A stretch of 28,291 nucleotides of DNA. Source: Gnetum montanum. Its lineage: Eukaryota > Streptophyta > Gnetopsida > Gnetales > Gnetaceae. The stretch lies in the NCBI GenBank assembly GCA_015680685.1, contig MNCI01023708.1, forward strand, positions 5,077-33,367. The letters are read 5' to 3'. The notes under the pieces are model-generated. The model was not told where the DNA came from. It ran no database searches and saw only the letters and a program-made list of their open reading frames with translations. Shown piece by piece: positions 19,667-28,291 of this stretch. Position 1 is the first letter of the stretch. Every line of letters starts with the position of its first letter. A program made the position numbers and the translations under genes.

Positions 19667-20495
19667 TGATGAGTCATCATTTGGGGCAACTACGATATCA
19701 CGTATGCGATATCGCAGCCAAGTCACGATATCGCATACGCGATATTGTAGCCCACCGCCAGTTCTATAAATAAGAGGTGGCTCTCCCTTGTTTCGCATCC
19801 AGTTTTTAGTCCCTTAGCGGAGTTCTTACAGTTTTCCCTTTCTAGAGTTAGAATTATTTCCTAATGTTTGCCCGCAGTGTGGTGATTGTAATTGTACGGC
19901 ATCCCTTATTCGAGTGTGACGTACTTGGACATGCACATGACCGGAAATAAAGATCAAGATTACTTCATCATTGTAGCATTCACTTAGTTTAATTAATTAT
20001 TTATTTAATTGTTATTTACTGCTTTCTTAGTTAATCTCTCTTACCCTTATCTCCTAGTAACGTGGAATGAGTACGGCTTAATCACAAGCATTTAAGTGTG
20101 ACTACTTGGTAACCCAGTAGCATACCTAGGCCATGCGCTTGGTAATCCTAGTGGTAGTCATGCATGAAGTCCAAGATGTGTACAGATGATTAAGGAACAG
20201 ATGCTCATCACACTTAGGCTAGTTTAGACTCTCTTACCCTTTCCTCCTAGCTTAGTTAATATTATTTTCCATTCCCTTCAGGAGTAGCATTAGATTAGAA
20301 ACCCATCATACACCTCACTCTGGACTAAACCATACGTGACAAAGCTAATACTAGTCTAGGTGAGAAGACATCAAACTATGACCTAAGGCTAACTGTCTAG
20401 GTGCCACAACTAGTCTGTCTGTAGAGTTTGACTGAATCGTGCGTGTAACGCTCGTATTCATATGGTTGAGTGTAGGGGTACCTCGCCACTCATCA
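19667..20495 (+). repeat. 5' LTR of element 2 (829 bp)
   Basis: From TGATGAG to CTCATCA. U3 has two GATATCGC-type palindromes (about 19692-19712 and 19728-19747). The TATA box is CTATAAATAAG (19764-19774), the polyadenylation signal AATAAA (19946-19951), and the paired TTGGTAACCCAG / TTGGTAATCCTAG motifs lie near 20106 and 20141. Confidence 0.93.
19690..19747. promoter_or_regulatory. Two CpG-rich palindromes in U3 of element 2
   Basis: Two imperfect copies of a GATATCGCGTACGCGATATC-like palindrome lie 17-74 bp upstream of the TATA box. The 3' LTR has only one copy. Differences from perfect symmetry are mostly CpG transitions. They are candidate binding sites for a dimeric activator. Confidence 0.55.
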
Positions 20496-20496
20496 T

Positions 20497-20514
20497 TGGC
20501 ATCATTGCCGGGGA
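20497..20514 (+). promoter_or_regulatory. Primer binding site of element 2, tRNA-Asp type
   Basis: TGGCATCATTGCCGGGGA resembles the tRNA-Asp-type site with transitions in the first half and an intact GCCGGGGA end. Confidence 0.7.
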
Positions 20515-20639
20515 CGGTGCTAGTTATCTAGATTAGTTATATCATACAAGGTCGTTGTATATGACTTAACAATATATCTTTTAGAAAAAAATAATTTTTA
20601 AACAAAGTCACATACAAATTCACACACAACTACACAACA

Positions 20640-22617
20640 ATGCCTCTCCTACAAGATTATGATAACGCCACACTTAGCAAGGAAGTTCATTGGAGAACCA
20701 ACAAACTATATGACAATGAAGATTGGAGTATGCAACCGGAAGTGGGGGTTTCCTATAAACATAAACAAAAGCAACGTCATCCCAATGCATGAAAGCATAA
20801 CTTACCCAATGACGACGAACCCCTGCTGGCCACTACAAGCTTAACGCAAATACAAGAGGCTGTTCGAATCTCACATAGGCATCATAAAGAGAGTCGTCTA
20901 CCCAGGCTTGATTGAAACAACTTTCCTACTTTTTCAAGAGGCTATGACTTAGATTTGCAACAACATTTACTAGCCTTCTACGATGCCTGCACATGGAACA
21001 ACATTGATAATGGTTGGCAAAAACTTAAGCTCTTCCCGATGACACTCGTTGAGTAAGCCAAAGTATGGTATAGATTGTTAAAACCAAATTCAATACGACG
21101 TTGGTCAACAATGGTAGAGTTATTTAATGAAAGATATCAAACCTACGCAAGAGTGTTAACCTTGAGGAAACGAATCCAAGGATGGAAACAAGCACAACAT
21201 GAACCCTTGGACATGGCCCTAGAAAGATATTATGCACTATTAAACAACTGTTGAGGTCATGGGTTTTCCGAGGAAAGGCTAATGTATCATATCATTGATG
21301 GGCTACATAATGAAACAAGAGAGACCCTAGGGATGTATGCCCAAGGTCAACTATACCAACTATGAACAGATCAAGTCCAAGAGCTTGTTAAGCAGGTAAC
21401 AAAAGAAGAAGGAGAAATGACCAGATGGGAGAATGTTGAAAAACATCAATGGGACCAAAATCTCAACTTAACAAAGGTCCATGATCATAAAAAGGAGAGA
21501 TCAACCAATCTCAAGGTGGAAACATCATATTTTCCAGTACAAAAACAATCATTAGAAGAAGTTGCGGCAAAGATTAATAAGATGTTGGAATGGACATATC
21601 AAAAGTATGGAGAATTTATCAACATTATTGGAGATAGAGTTTTAACAAACCAAGAAGCAGGAAAACACATTAGACATTTAGAATGAAGGAAATAAGAGCT
21701 CAACTACGAATCATACATATGAATGCAACATTTTCCTATACGATCACCCCAAGGGTCAATGCCCAATCTTGTCACATTTATATGAGCATTGGGGAAACAC
21801 AGTACATCCAGAGTTCGTAGAAAGATACTGTGTTCGATCACAGTGGCAACAATCCCAGTTGTGGGAGAAACCATCCCTACACTGAAGACACCCTTCATAT
21901 TATCCGAATCCAAATGCTTATCAAGTTCAACATCGTATTTCTCCAACTGGGCCACCATACTCTATCGCACCACATTACTATTCTCCACAATACTATCATC
22001 CCATGCCCTCAACACAACCACCACCTTGTGCACCTTACACTTCTCCTAATTTTCAACATTCTCATCCTTTCCTTCCTTCTACATTGCCACCAATTGTTCC
22101 TAATGTGTCTGCACCACCGCAACAACCCACGAACACCACTTGTGATACTACTACCAATAGCAGTGAAAAGCCTCCTCAACATTAAAAGCGTCCCTTCTTT
22201 AAACATGACCATAAGAAGGGACAACACAATTCCGAGGCCACTGCATCCTCTGACTCAGCACAAGTCCAACACTGTGGTGCACCCTTTTCTTCGAACCCAA
22301 TGCCTCATGTAACTCCATCAAGACCACCAACTCACACTCCAACAACAATACGGCCCAATGAACACAGGAATGGAGACTAACAACCCAATCCTTGCATACC
22401 ATCTAACGGTCCCAAATATCATAGTGGGTCAACTCATTATCTGGGAACTACATCGTATAAATTGCTCCACTATGCTTATTATCAAGTGTGTGAACCCTGA
22501 TGGGGTAAATATGATTGAGTCCCAATATTTCCAACATGCAACGATCCTCATCGTCCATTTATTAATCCTTGCCATGCTCAACCATTTAGTTATGGGGGAT
22601 ATCCCCCATTCTAAATA
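20640..22617 (+). pseudogene. Gag of element 2 (broken)
   Basis: Structural protein. ATG 20640 opens a frame running to about 21690. After a frameshift near 21700 a second frame continues to TAA (22612-22614). DEPLLAT and the following region align with element 1 from about residue 60. The Retrotrans_gag core includes WQKLKLFPMTL, SIRRWSTMVELFNERYQ, HGFSEERLMYHIIDGL and TRETLG. A zinc-knuckle-like block near 21724 keeps Cys, His and the last Cys (YDHPKGQCP) but has Phe for the second Cys. A long Pro/His/Tyr-rich tail ends with FSYGGYPPF. Nonsense codons (for example near 20793 and 20913, and 21051) are one transition from Arg or Gln. Compared with element 1, the N-terminal R/S/H-rich extension is missing, and the C-terminal tail is longer and replaces the gag-pol junction. 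Confidence 0.85.
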
Positions 22618-23940
22618 ACAAGTAGGATTAATAAATATTTTTCATTTTCTTTGATTTTACAACTTTTTGTTTTCTAATTTTTTATTTTTCAATTTCTTGT
22701 TTTATCTTTTTATCTTTTTTTTCTTTTTATGTTTTTATAAGTAATATTGTCTATGAATAAAATACTCATGTGGCTCATTGGTTGAGGTGTGTTCTATGTT
22801 ATTGAGTCTCAAGTGGTCAATTATTGGATAGTGAGCCCATTACACCCACTCATCCATTCTACACATAAGAGGTTCTATTCAACAGTACAGTAACATTTTT
22901 GACATTCTTAAAAACTTAAAATTAATTTTGTGTTCATTGTACCTGGAATGAAGAAGGATGGACCAAGAGGGAATGATTAGGGTGTGACATCAAGGGGACT
23001 TGCGGATTCTCTTTGGTGATGTCTGTGAGGGTTATCATGCAACTTGGTTGTACTAAGATCCTTGTAGATCTAACAAAAAATGGAAGTAAGAGTAATCAAA
23101 AGGGCACTCAGAAATTCAAGCTGTTTAGGGGGTCCCAATAGAAAGACATGCACCCGTGCCTGAATGTTGGCGGCTTCTCTGGACTCAGTAAAGTGAAAAA
23201 GAAAAAAAAACAAAGTGCCACAAAACAAAAATCACTCCTCTCTTGAACAAAATTCCAAGTGATCATACACCTTGTTGTTTTGGTACTCTCGTAGTCGCTC
23301 ATCATGAGATGAAACAATGCGGTGTCACTAGTCATAGGAATGGACTTGGTCCTGATCTTGGAACGATGGGTTAATGACACCTTAATCATGCTTTTCATGT
23401 AGGATTTGCTGTACCCTAGGTCAGTTACCTCATGTCCCAATCTCTCCAATCCCTTCTCTAGCTCATCTCATCTCACTGTTTGTGTAATTGTTGCTCGTGT
23501 CCCGTGTAGCGTAGAATTCTCATCTCATTCCGGTGATAATTACATGTGTGTGTTTTGTGGAATTAGTGTGGATTACATTTAACCCTTCTAGTACCCACAG
23601 ACACTTTAAGTGTGGTTACACAAGGGCATTATAGGTTGGAACCTTCTTTGGGGAGGACCCACTTATGTAATCTTTTGTAATCTTCACTTATGATATAGCT
23701 CACACACACCATTTCTCATCCTTAGCATAATTTTTCATAACGTTCTTTCCCTATTATTACCCCTCTAAATTTCAATGTTCCCATGAACCATCACATAACC
23801 TTTTTCTTACCACCTAAGGTTTTATTGATCAGTTACACTCACTCATCATTATTCGTGCCTTCAAAACCATCTAATTACTTGAGAACCCCTTCATAATAGC
23901 CCAATGTCCTAAGTTACACCGTTGCTTCCAAAAAAATCTT
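22618..23940 (+). other. Post-gag spacer of element 2
   Basis: Non-coding. A T-rich block (22635-22740) follows the gag stop, just as T-rich text follows integrase in element 1. Patches match the element 1 spacer. The minus-strand open frame at 23108-23449 is not supported by any motif. Confidence 0.65.
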
Positions 23941-24031
23941 CAAAATTTCGGTATTTGTTGTGGGCCCTATGACACTAGGGATGTGATATCGCGTACGTGA
24001 TGTATCACACGCGATATTGCATCCCCGCAAC

Positions 24032-24042
24032 CTATAAATAGG
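24032..24042 (+). promoter_or_regulatory. Internal TATA box
   Basis: CTATAAATAGG, 486 bp before the aORF ATG. Identical core to all five LTR TATA boxes in the window. Confidence 0.6.
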
Positions 24043-24213
24043 TAACCCCCCACAACACTTAGCATCATTTTTGCCATTCACATGGGGGATTTTTCGAATT
24101 TTTTCTCTACGACTTGCGATTGAGTGACCCTTGCTTTTCTCACTATATTTCGCTAGCTGGTACTCTGATTGTAATTCTGTTTCAACCTACTTGAACCCAA
24201 AGTGTTCAGCTTT

Positions 24214-24231
24214 GTCGTGGGGGAGGGACAT
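24214..24231 (+). promoter_or_regulatory. Internal polypurine-tract-like motif of element 2
   Basis: GTCGTGGGGGAGGGACAT repeats the core of the 3' tract at 27463-27474 and the element 1 motif at 15891. It lies between the internal promoter and the aORF. Confidence 0.4.
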
Positions 24232-24488
24232 CTGTCGAAAAGTGCCTAAATTTTTTGGAATTTATCATCACCCAAAGGACATCATTTAGGGTAATTAGCT
24301 ATAACACTTAGAATAATTGTGCCCAAAAATGATTTAATCCTTAGGTATACCAGGAAATTAAAATTGAAAAACCACCTAAGTAAAAAGGGACCCATTATTA
24401 CAAACTTTTGGGCAAGATCACATGGAGATAAAATAAGATCATTAATTAATGCAAGTAGTAAGGTATAACTTAACTTTAAAAATAACCT

Positions 24489-24517
24489 TACTAACGCTTG
24501 ATCCCGTGTGATTGTAG
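24489..24517 (+). promoter_or_regulatory. Branch site and splice acceptor before the aORF
   Basis: TACTAAC at 24489-24495 is a perfect branch-site consensus; its branch A is 23 nt upstream of the AG at 24516-24517. That AG is followed immediately by ATG. Element 1 has CAG directly before its aORF ATG at 17445. Possible donors are AG/GTATAC near 24343 or an upstream site in the main transcript. Confidence 0.5.
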
Positions 24518-27307
24518 ATGGCCCTGAAACGTGGACAATAGGAAGGTCCTACGCAAGGTGGAAGCAAACGATCTTGGAGAGGTGAAAGACAAGGTCTTGC
24601 TGGATAACATGTAGAATAGGAAAAGCAATCATTTAGCATTCATCAAGAAGAACCTCCTACCGGACAGTCCAGGCAGGAAGAAGAAGGAGCTACTGTAGTG
24701 CCTGAACAGGGACAACATCTCACGTTGCCCCAAGATTGTGTTCAAGCCATCCATGAAAAGTACACATTCACTGCAGTGATTGTGGAATTGAACTTTGAAT
24801 ATTTTGCAGAGTTTGCTCCTAAGGCCATTAGGGATCACCTCAAAAGATCCCCATTATGGCCTACGCTCTCTGAAAGTGGTTCCTGGTACCTAGGAGAGAC
24901 GTACCAATTTTGGCACAATAGGGAGCAAGGCACAATTGTCAATATTTGTGGAGTGAGAATTGATTTCTCCACGTAGGCCATTTTGAAAGTGTTAAACCTT
25001 TTGAATACAAGGCCCAAAGTTGCTCAGTTATCCACCCGTTCAAACCCCGATGTGCGAAAGGATTGGTTGGAAAAGGCTTATGGTAGAGATAAAACATTTG
25101 GTGAGTTGATGATGAAAGAGAGGATTTATTTTAAAATTGGAACATATCACCTCTTTCCCACAAAGGGCTTGAAAAGGATATCAACATATGCGGCTAGAGG
25201 ATGTGCAGTGTTGATGGGAAAGGTTAATGCTAACCTGCCCCATTTATATTTAATGGAGATCCTGAGGTAGTTTGAGGAACGAAAGACAGGGAAGATGGCA
25301 CTGCCTTTCCCTTGTCTTATCAGAAAGCTTTGCTGACGTGCTAGTATTCAGGAGTACACCAATGATGTCCTTTGAAAAGCCCATACTGCTTCATATGCCG
25401 AATTGCTAAAGGTACCAGCTCCAAGGAAAAGCACTGGCGAAGAGCTGGGACCAGAACAAGAAGAAGAACATATGGTTGGACCAATTACAACTCAACTTGC
25501 ATGACCCAGCCAACCTCTAGGCATGGGTCCTAGCCAACAACAGGAAGCAAGGCCCAGCACAGGCCAAGATCAGCCACCACCACCGCAAGACTACAGACCG
25601 TCGATGAGTCATCTTAGGGCCATCGCTGAGACGATCAGTTGGGGAAGTCGTGATGATGCAAATCTATTCCGCATCATTGATGATGCCATACAGCCCACTG
25701 TTTCTTTGGATCGCACAAGGGGTGAAGTCTTTATTCACATAGGAGGAGGGAAAAGTAGATGGTCACAGCAGATCTTAGAAACCGTGACATCTTTCTAGGT
25801 GCAATTAGAAACTAGTGAAGGGGCCATTGTGGTGGTCATGCAACACTAGGATGCCATGGGAGCTACAGAAGTGGACACTGACCACATCAAAGAATCCTTT
25901 AATGTACTTGTTGTGCCACCGATAGATTTCATAGGAGCACAGGATGCTCAAACTTTGGCTGGAACCTTAATGACTCCTGCGGAACATGAGGATGTGCTTG
26001 ATCGATTGCTCCAAACAGGGCAAGTAATGACATCCCTGTTTGACATCCCTCAAGATGTTACAATAATTCAGTTAGACCTCATTTCCATAAAGGGGAAGCT
26101 GGTCTTAACAGAAGTGAGGGCCAAGCATGCGGAAGCAGAAGTGCAAAAACTACAAGAGCAGCTCGTGGCCTTACAAGTAGCACAACAGGATGATCTATAA
26201 TTTGTTTCCACAGACCAGCTAGATAATTTTAGAACTGAGCAACTAACCAAGCTAATCGTGGAGAATAAAAAGGTGGTTGATGAAAAAGAGAAGGCTATTT
26301 GGGATGCCTCCATAGCACAGGCGCAAACTCATGTGCATCTTAAGGCACTCAAGGCCTTACAAGAATAAAATAAACAGCTTGCGACTAACAACCTTCGGTT
26401 GACCACTATAGAAAAGAAAAATAACATTCTCGAGGAACACTTCTATCAGTTGTGAGAACAATTCATTTGGGTAAATCGAGATGTAAGCCATTTAGCCAGA
26501 GAGAATCGAACCCTCTCGATGGAGGAGGAACACGCCATACGTCAAAAGTCAGCTATTGAGATAAGCACATGGCAAAATGAGGCTAAACGACATGAAAAGC
26601 TGAAGGAGCACTTTTGAGATTAGGTGGGGATGTACAAAAAAATCCTCGAGAAGGAGATCCATATGGCCAAGGCCCAAATCAACACTATCAGTGCTCAACA
26701 CATTGATTGGCAGGCCATATTGGACACATATGCCTCCGCCCACCAAGTGGAAGTTAAGAGCCGAGACCTGCAGATTCAGGATTTGACAGAATACATAGAG
26801 TTGGCAAATCTAAGATATGCCAACCTTGCCATGTTAACAGTAGGTCACTCAAGGAAAGAGCTTGAGCAATAGGTAGCAACCACCCACATCAAATACGAAG
26901 TAGAATTTGCAGAATGCAAGAAGCTATTGGAGAAACTGGAAGTTGCAAACTCTAAACTTGAGGTGGTGAAAGTTAGCTACCAAGGATAGAAAGGTGTCGC
27001 AATGGACTTGGCTCAATGGCTATCAGATTTTCAAGAGTACAAGGATAAAGCCAGATCCTATGAGGAGGAAAGACGGGTGTTTGCAGCTTGGTATGTCAAG
27101 GCCAATCAAATGTTTTCTCAACTACCCTATCCGTGGGAAGTGCCGACTCCGTCAAAAATTGGAACATTAGCATGGACAGCACAAGATCCTCAAACTGAAG
27201 AGGAGAAGCTCTAGGCCATACTTCAGCATCATCAAGCCTCAAAACCTAGAGCACAAGACAAAGGAAAGGCACTAATGGAGGAGCCACTGCCATCTGGAAC
27301 TACATGA
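24518..27307 (+). pseudogene. Accessory ORF (aORF): plant-transposon-protein-like domain plus coiled coil
   Basis: 929 codons from ATG 24518 to TGA 27305, all in one frame. Residues about 70-275 resemble the 'putative plant transposon protein' family seen in plant retroelements: WYLGETYQFWH, IVNICGVRIDFS, YHLFPTKGLKRISTYAARG, LMGKVNANLPHLYLMEILR and LPFPCLIRKLC. A Pro/Gln-rich linker (about 300-365) follows. Residues about 510-840 are a Glu/Lys/Leu-rich coiled coil. No transmembrane segment or signal peptide is seen, so it is not an obvious envelope protein. There are 18 in-frame stops: ten TAG, three TAA, five TGA. No indel breaks the frame. The role is unknown; its place after the structural gene suggests an accessory function in the element cycle. 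Confidence 0.75.
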
Positions 27308-27462
27308 GTTTCACCCAATTTTATAGTTGTAGAACATTGTTTGTGTTGTGTCTTCATTTTTTTTTCATTCCACACTACTTCATAATCTCGTTTCTTCCCA
27401 TCTAATAATCCCATACCTATCCACTGTGTAATCACTATAACTCGAGGATGAGTTTTTATTCA

Positions 27463-27474
27463 GTCGTGGGGGTA
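27463..27474 (+). promoter_or_regulatory. 3' polypurine tract of element 2
   Basis: GTCGTGGGGGTA abuts the 3' LTR start TGATGAG at 27475. Confidence 0.75.
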
Positions 27475-28147
27475 TGATGAGTCGTCATTTGGGGCAACTG
27501 CGATATCGCGTACGCAATATCACAGCCCACCACTAGTTCTATAAATAAGAGGTGGCTCTCCCTTATTTTGCATCCATTTTTTAGTCCCTTAGCGGAGTTC
27601 TTGCAATTTTCCCTTTCTAGAGTTTGAATTATTTCCCAATTTTTGCCCGCAGTGTGGTGATTGTAATTATATGACATCCCTTATTTGAGTGTGATGTACT
27701 TGGACACGCACATGATCAGAAATAAAGATTGAGATTACTTCATCATTGCATGATTCACTTAGTTTAATTAATTATTTATTTAATTGTTATTTACTACTTT
27801 CTTAGTTAATCTCTCTTACCCTTATCTCCTAGTAACGTGGAATGAGTATGACTTAATCACGAGCATTTAAGTGTGACTACTTGATAACCCAGTAGCGTAC
27901 CTAGGCTATGCACTTGGTAATCCCAGTGGTAGTCGTGCACAAGGTCCAAGATGTGTACGGATGATTAAGGAACGGATGCTCATTGCACTTAGGCTAGTTT
28001 AGACTCTCTTACCCTTTCCTCCTAGCTTAGTTAATATTACTTTCCATTGTCTTTAGGAGTGGCATTAGATTAGAAACCCATCATACACCTCACTCTAGAC
28101 TAAACCATATATGACAAAGCTAATACTAGTCTAGGTGAGAAGACAGT
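27475..28147 (+). repeat. 3' LTR of element 2, interrupted
   Basis: It matches 19667-20370 from TGATGAGTCGTCATTTGGGG onward. It has one U3 palindrome instead of two, TATA box CTATAAATAAG at 27539-27549 and AATAAA at 27721-27726. The match stops after GTGAGAAGACA (28145), where an inverted LTR begins. Confidence 0.92.
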
Positions 28148-28291
28148 TGATGAGTGGCGAGATACCCCTACACTCAACCATACGAATACGAGCGTGCACG
28201 CGCAATCCGGTCGAACTTCGCAAACTAAATGCCTTAACACCACAAGAAACACTTGGGGTTAATCGTTCATTGTCTTCCCAGGCTTGCTTGT
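28148..28291 (-). mobile_element. LTR-D: inverted LTR entering the window
   Basis: TGATGAGTGGCGAGATACC and the following ~140 bp are the reverse complement of an LTR end of this superfamily (CACTCATCA, TATGGTTGAGTGTAGGGG). The inner part differs from the element 2 LTR, so it is another family member. It inserted into the 3' LTR of element 2 and continues past the window end. Confidence 0.85.

Larger units (their letters stand above)
23960..24250 (+). promoter_or_regulatory. Internal LTR-like promoter upstream of the aORF
   Basis: A GTGATATCGCGTACGTGAT ... ACGCGATATTG palindrome block (23983-24020) is followed by TATA box CTATAAATAGG (24032-24042). This repeats the U3 layout of the element 2 LTRs. 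Further on, GATTGTAATTCTG and CTACTTGAACC (about 24167-24196) match the LTR text GATTGTAATTGTA and GTACTTGGAC in the same order. There is no LTR terminus, so it is not a solo LTR insertion with intact ends. It may drive an independent aORF transcript. Confidence 0.6.
19667..28147 (+). mobile_element. Element 2: pol-less gag + aORF gypsy-type retrotransposon
   Basis: The LTRs share termini (TGATGAG, CTCATCA), TATA and paired motifs with element 1, but the U3 has a GATATCGCG palindrome instead of the 45-bp array. Internal order: primer site, gag, spacer, LTR-like internal promoter, aORF, polypurine tract. No protease, RT, RNase H or integrase motif can be found in the about 7 kb between the LTRs. 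It should depend on a partner for reverse transcription and integration, and element 1-type pol is the natural candidate. The 3' LTR is cut by LTR-D at 28148. No target duplication could be checked. Confidence 0.85.

Noticed and set aside
23108-23449. Minus-strand open frame of 113 codons
   Set aside because: It lies opposite the element 2 spacer, contains a low-complexity Phe run from an A-rich tract and has no recognisable motif.
24518-27307. Reassigned stop codons (all stops read as amino acids)
   Set aside because: All three stop types occur, and the same stops break conserved motifs in gag and pol of both elements. Decay is simpler.
24518-27307. Envelope-like protein
   Set aside because: No signal peptide or membrane segment is visible; the protein is soluble-looking with a coiled coil.

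Overview
The window looks like repeat-dominated intergenic DNA from a seed plant with a large genome. Evidence: nested Ty3/gypsy LTR retrotransposons of the Athila/Tat (OTA) type with tRNA-Asp-like primer sites, a tRNA-derived SINE, plant telobox-like AAACCCTAA motifs and strong loss of CpG. Old, decayed copies would fit a gymnosperm, but the sequence does not prove this. I see no intact protein-coding gene, no rRNA, no functional tRNA gene and no CRISPR array.

Layout. 1-1380: gene-edge-like sequence, probably the 5' part of a minus-strand host gene, with a duplicated ~55-bp segment. 1381-2572: AT-rich, with two possible tRNA-like SINE relics. 2573-4140: two diverged LTRs facing each other tail to tail. 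4068-4860: an unrecognised, broken minus-strand coding stretch. 5361-5557: a SINE with 9-bp target-site duplications. 6150-7880: a degenerate array of ~180-bp units, each with a palindromic core. 8402-8547 and 18600-19020: an old minus-strand retroelement remnant, split by the insertion of element 1.

Element 1 (8548-18599, 5-bp target duplication GATCC) is a complete but dead gag-pol element: 5' LTR, primer site, gag, protease, RT, RNase H, integrase, a long spacer, the stump of an additional ORF (aORF), polypurine tract and 3' LTR. Its two LTRs differ by a 45-bp tandem array in U3.

Element 2 (19667-28147) has related LTRs but no pol at all. It carries gag (20640-22617), a spacer, an internal LTR-like promoter with its own TATA box (about 23960-24250), a splice-acceptor-like junction with a TACTAAC branch-site match, and a 929-codon aORF (24518-27304). 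The aORF resembles the 'putative plant transposon protein' family followed by a long coiled coil. It has 18 nonsense codons but no frameshift. Element 2 lies in an older inverted LTR (19359-19666), and another inverted LTR (28148 to the end) interrupts its 3' LTR.

Most unusual system: a non-autonomous gag + aORF retrotransposon with an apparent second promoter for the accessory gene, next to a related autonomous-type element that has pol but has lost the aORF. I infer that elements of the second kind supplied pol in trans. All family assignments come from reading motifs by eye; no database search was run.
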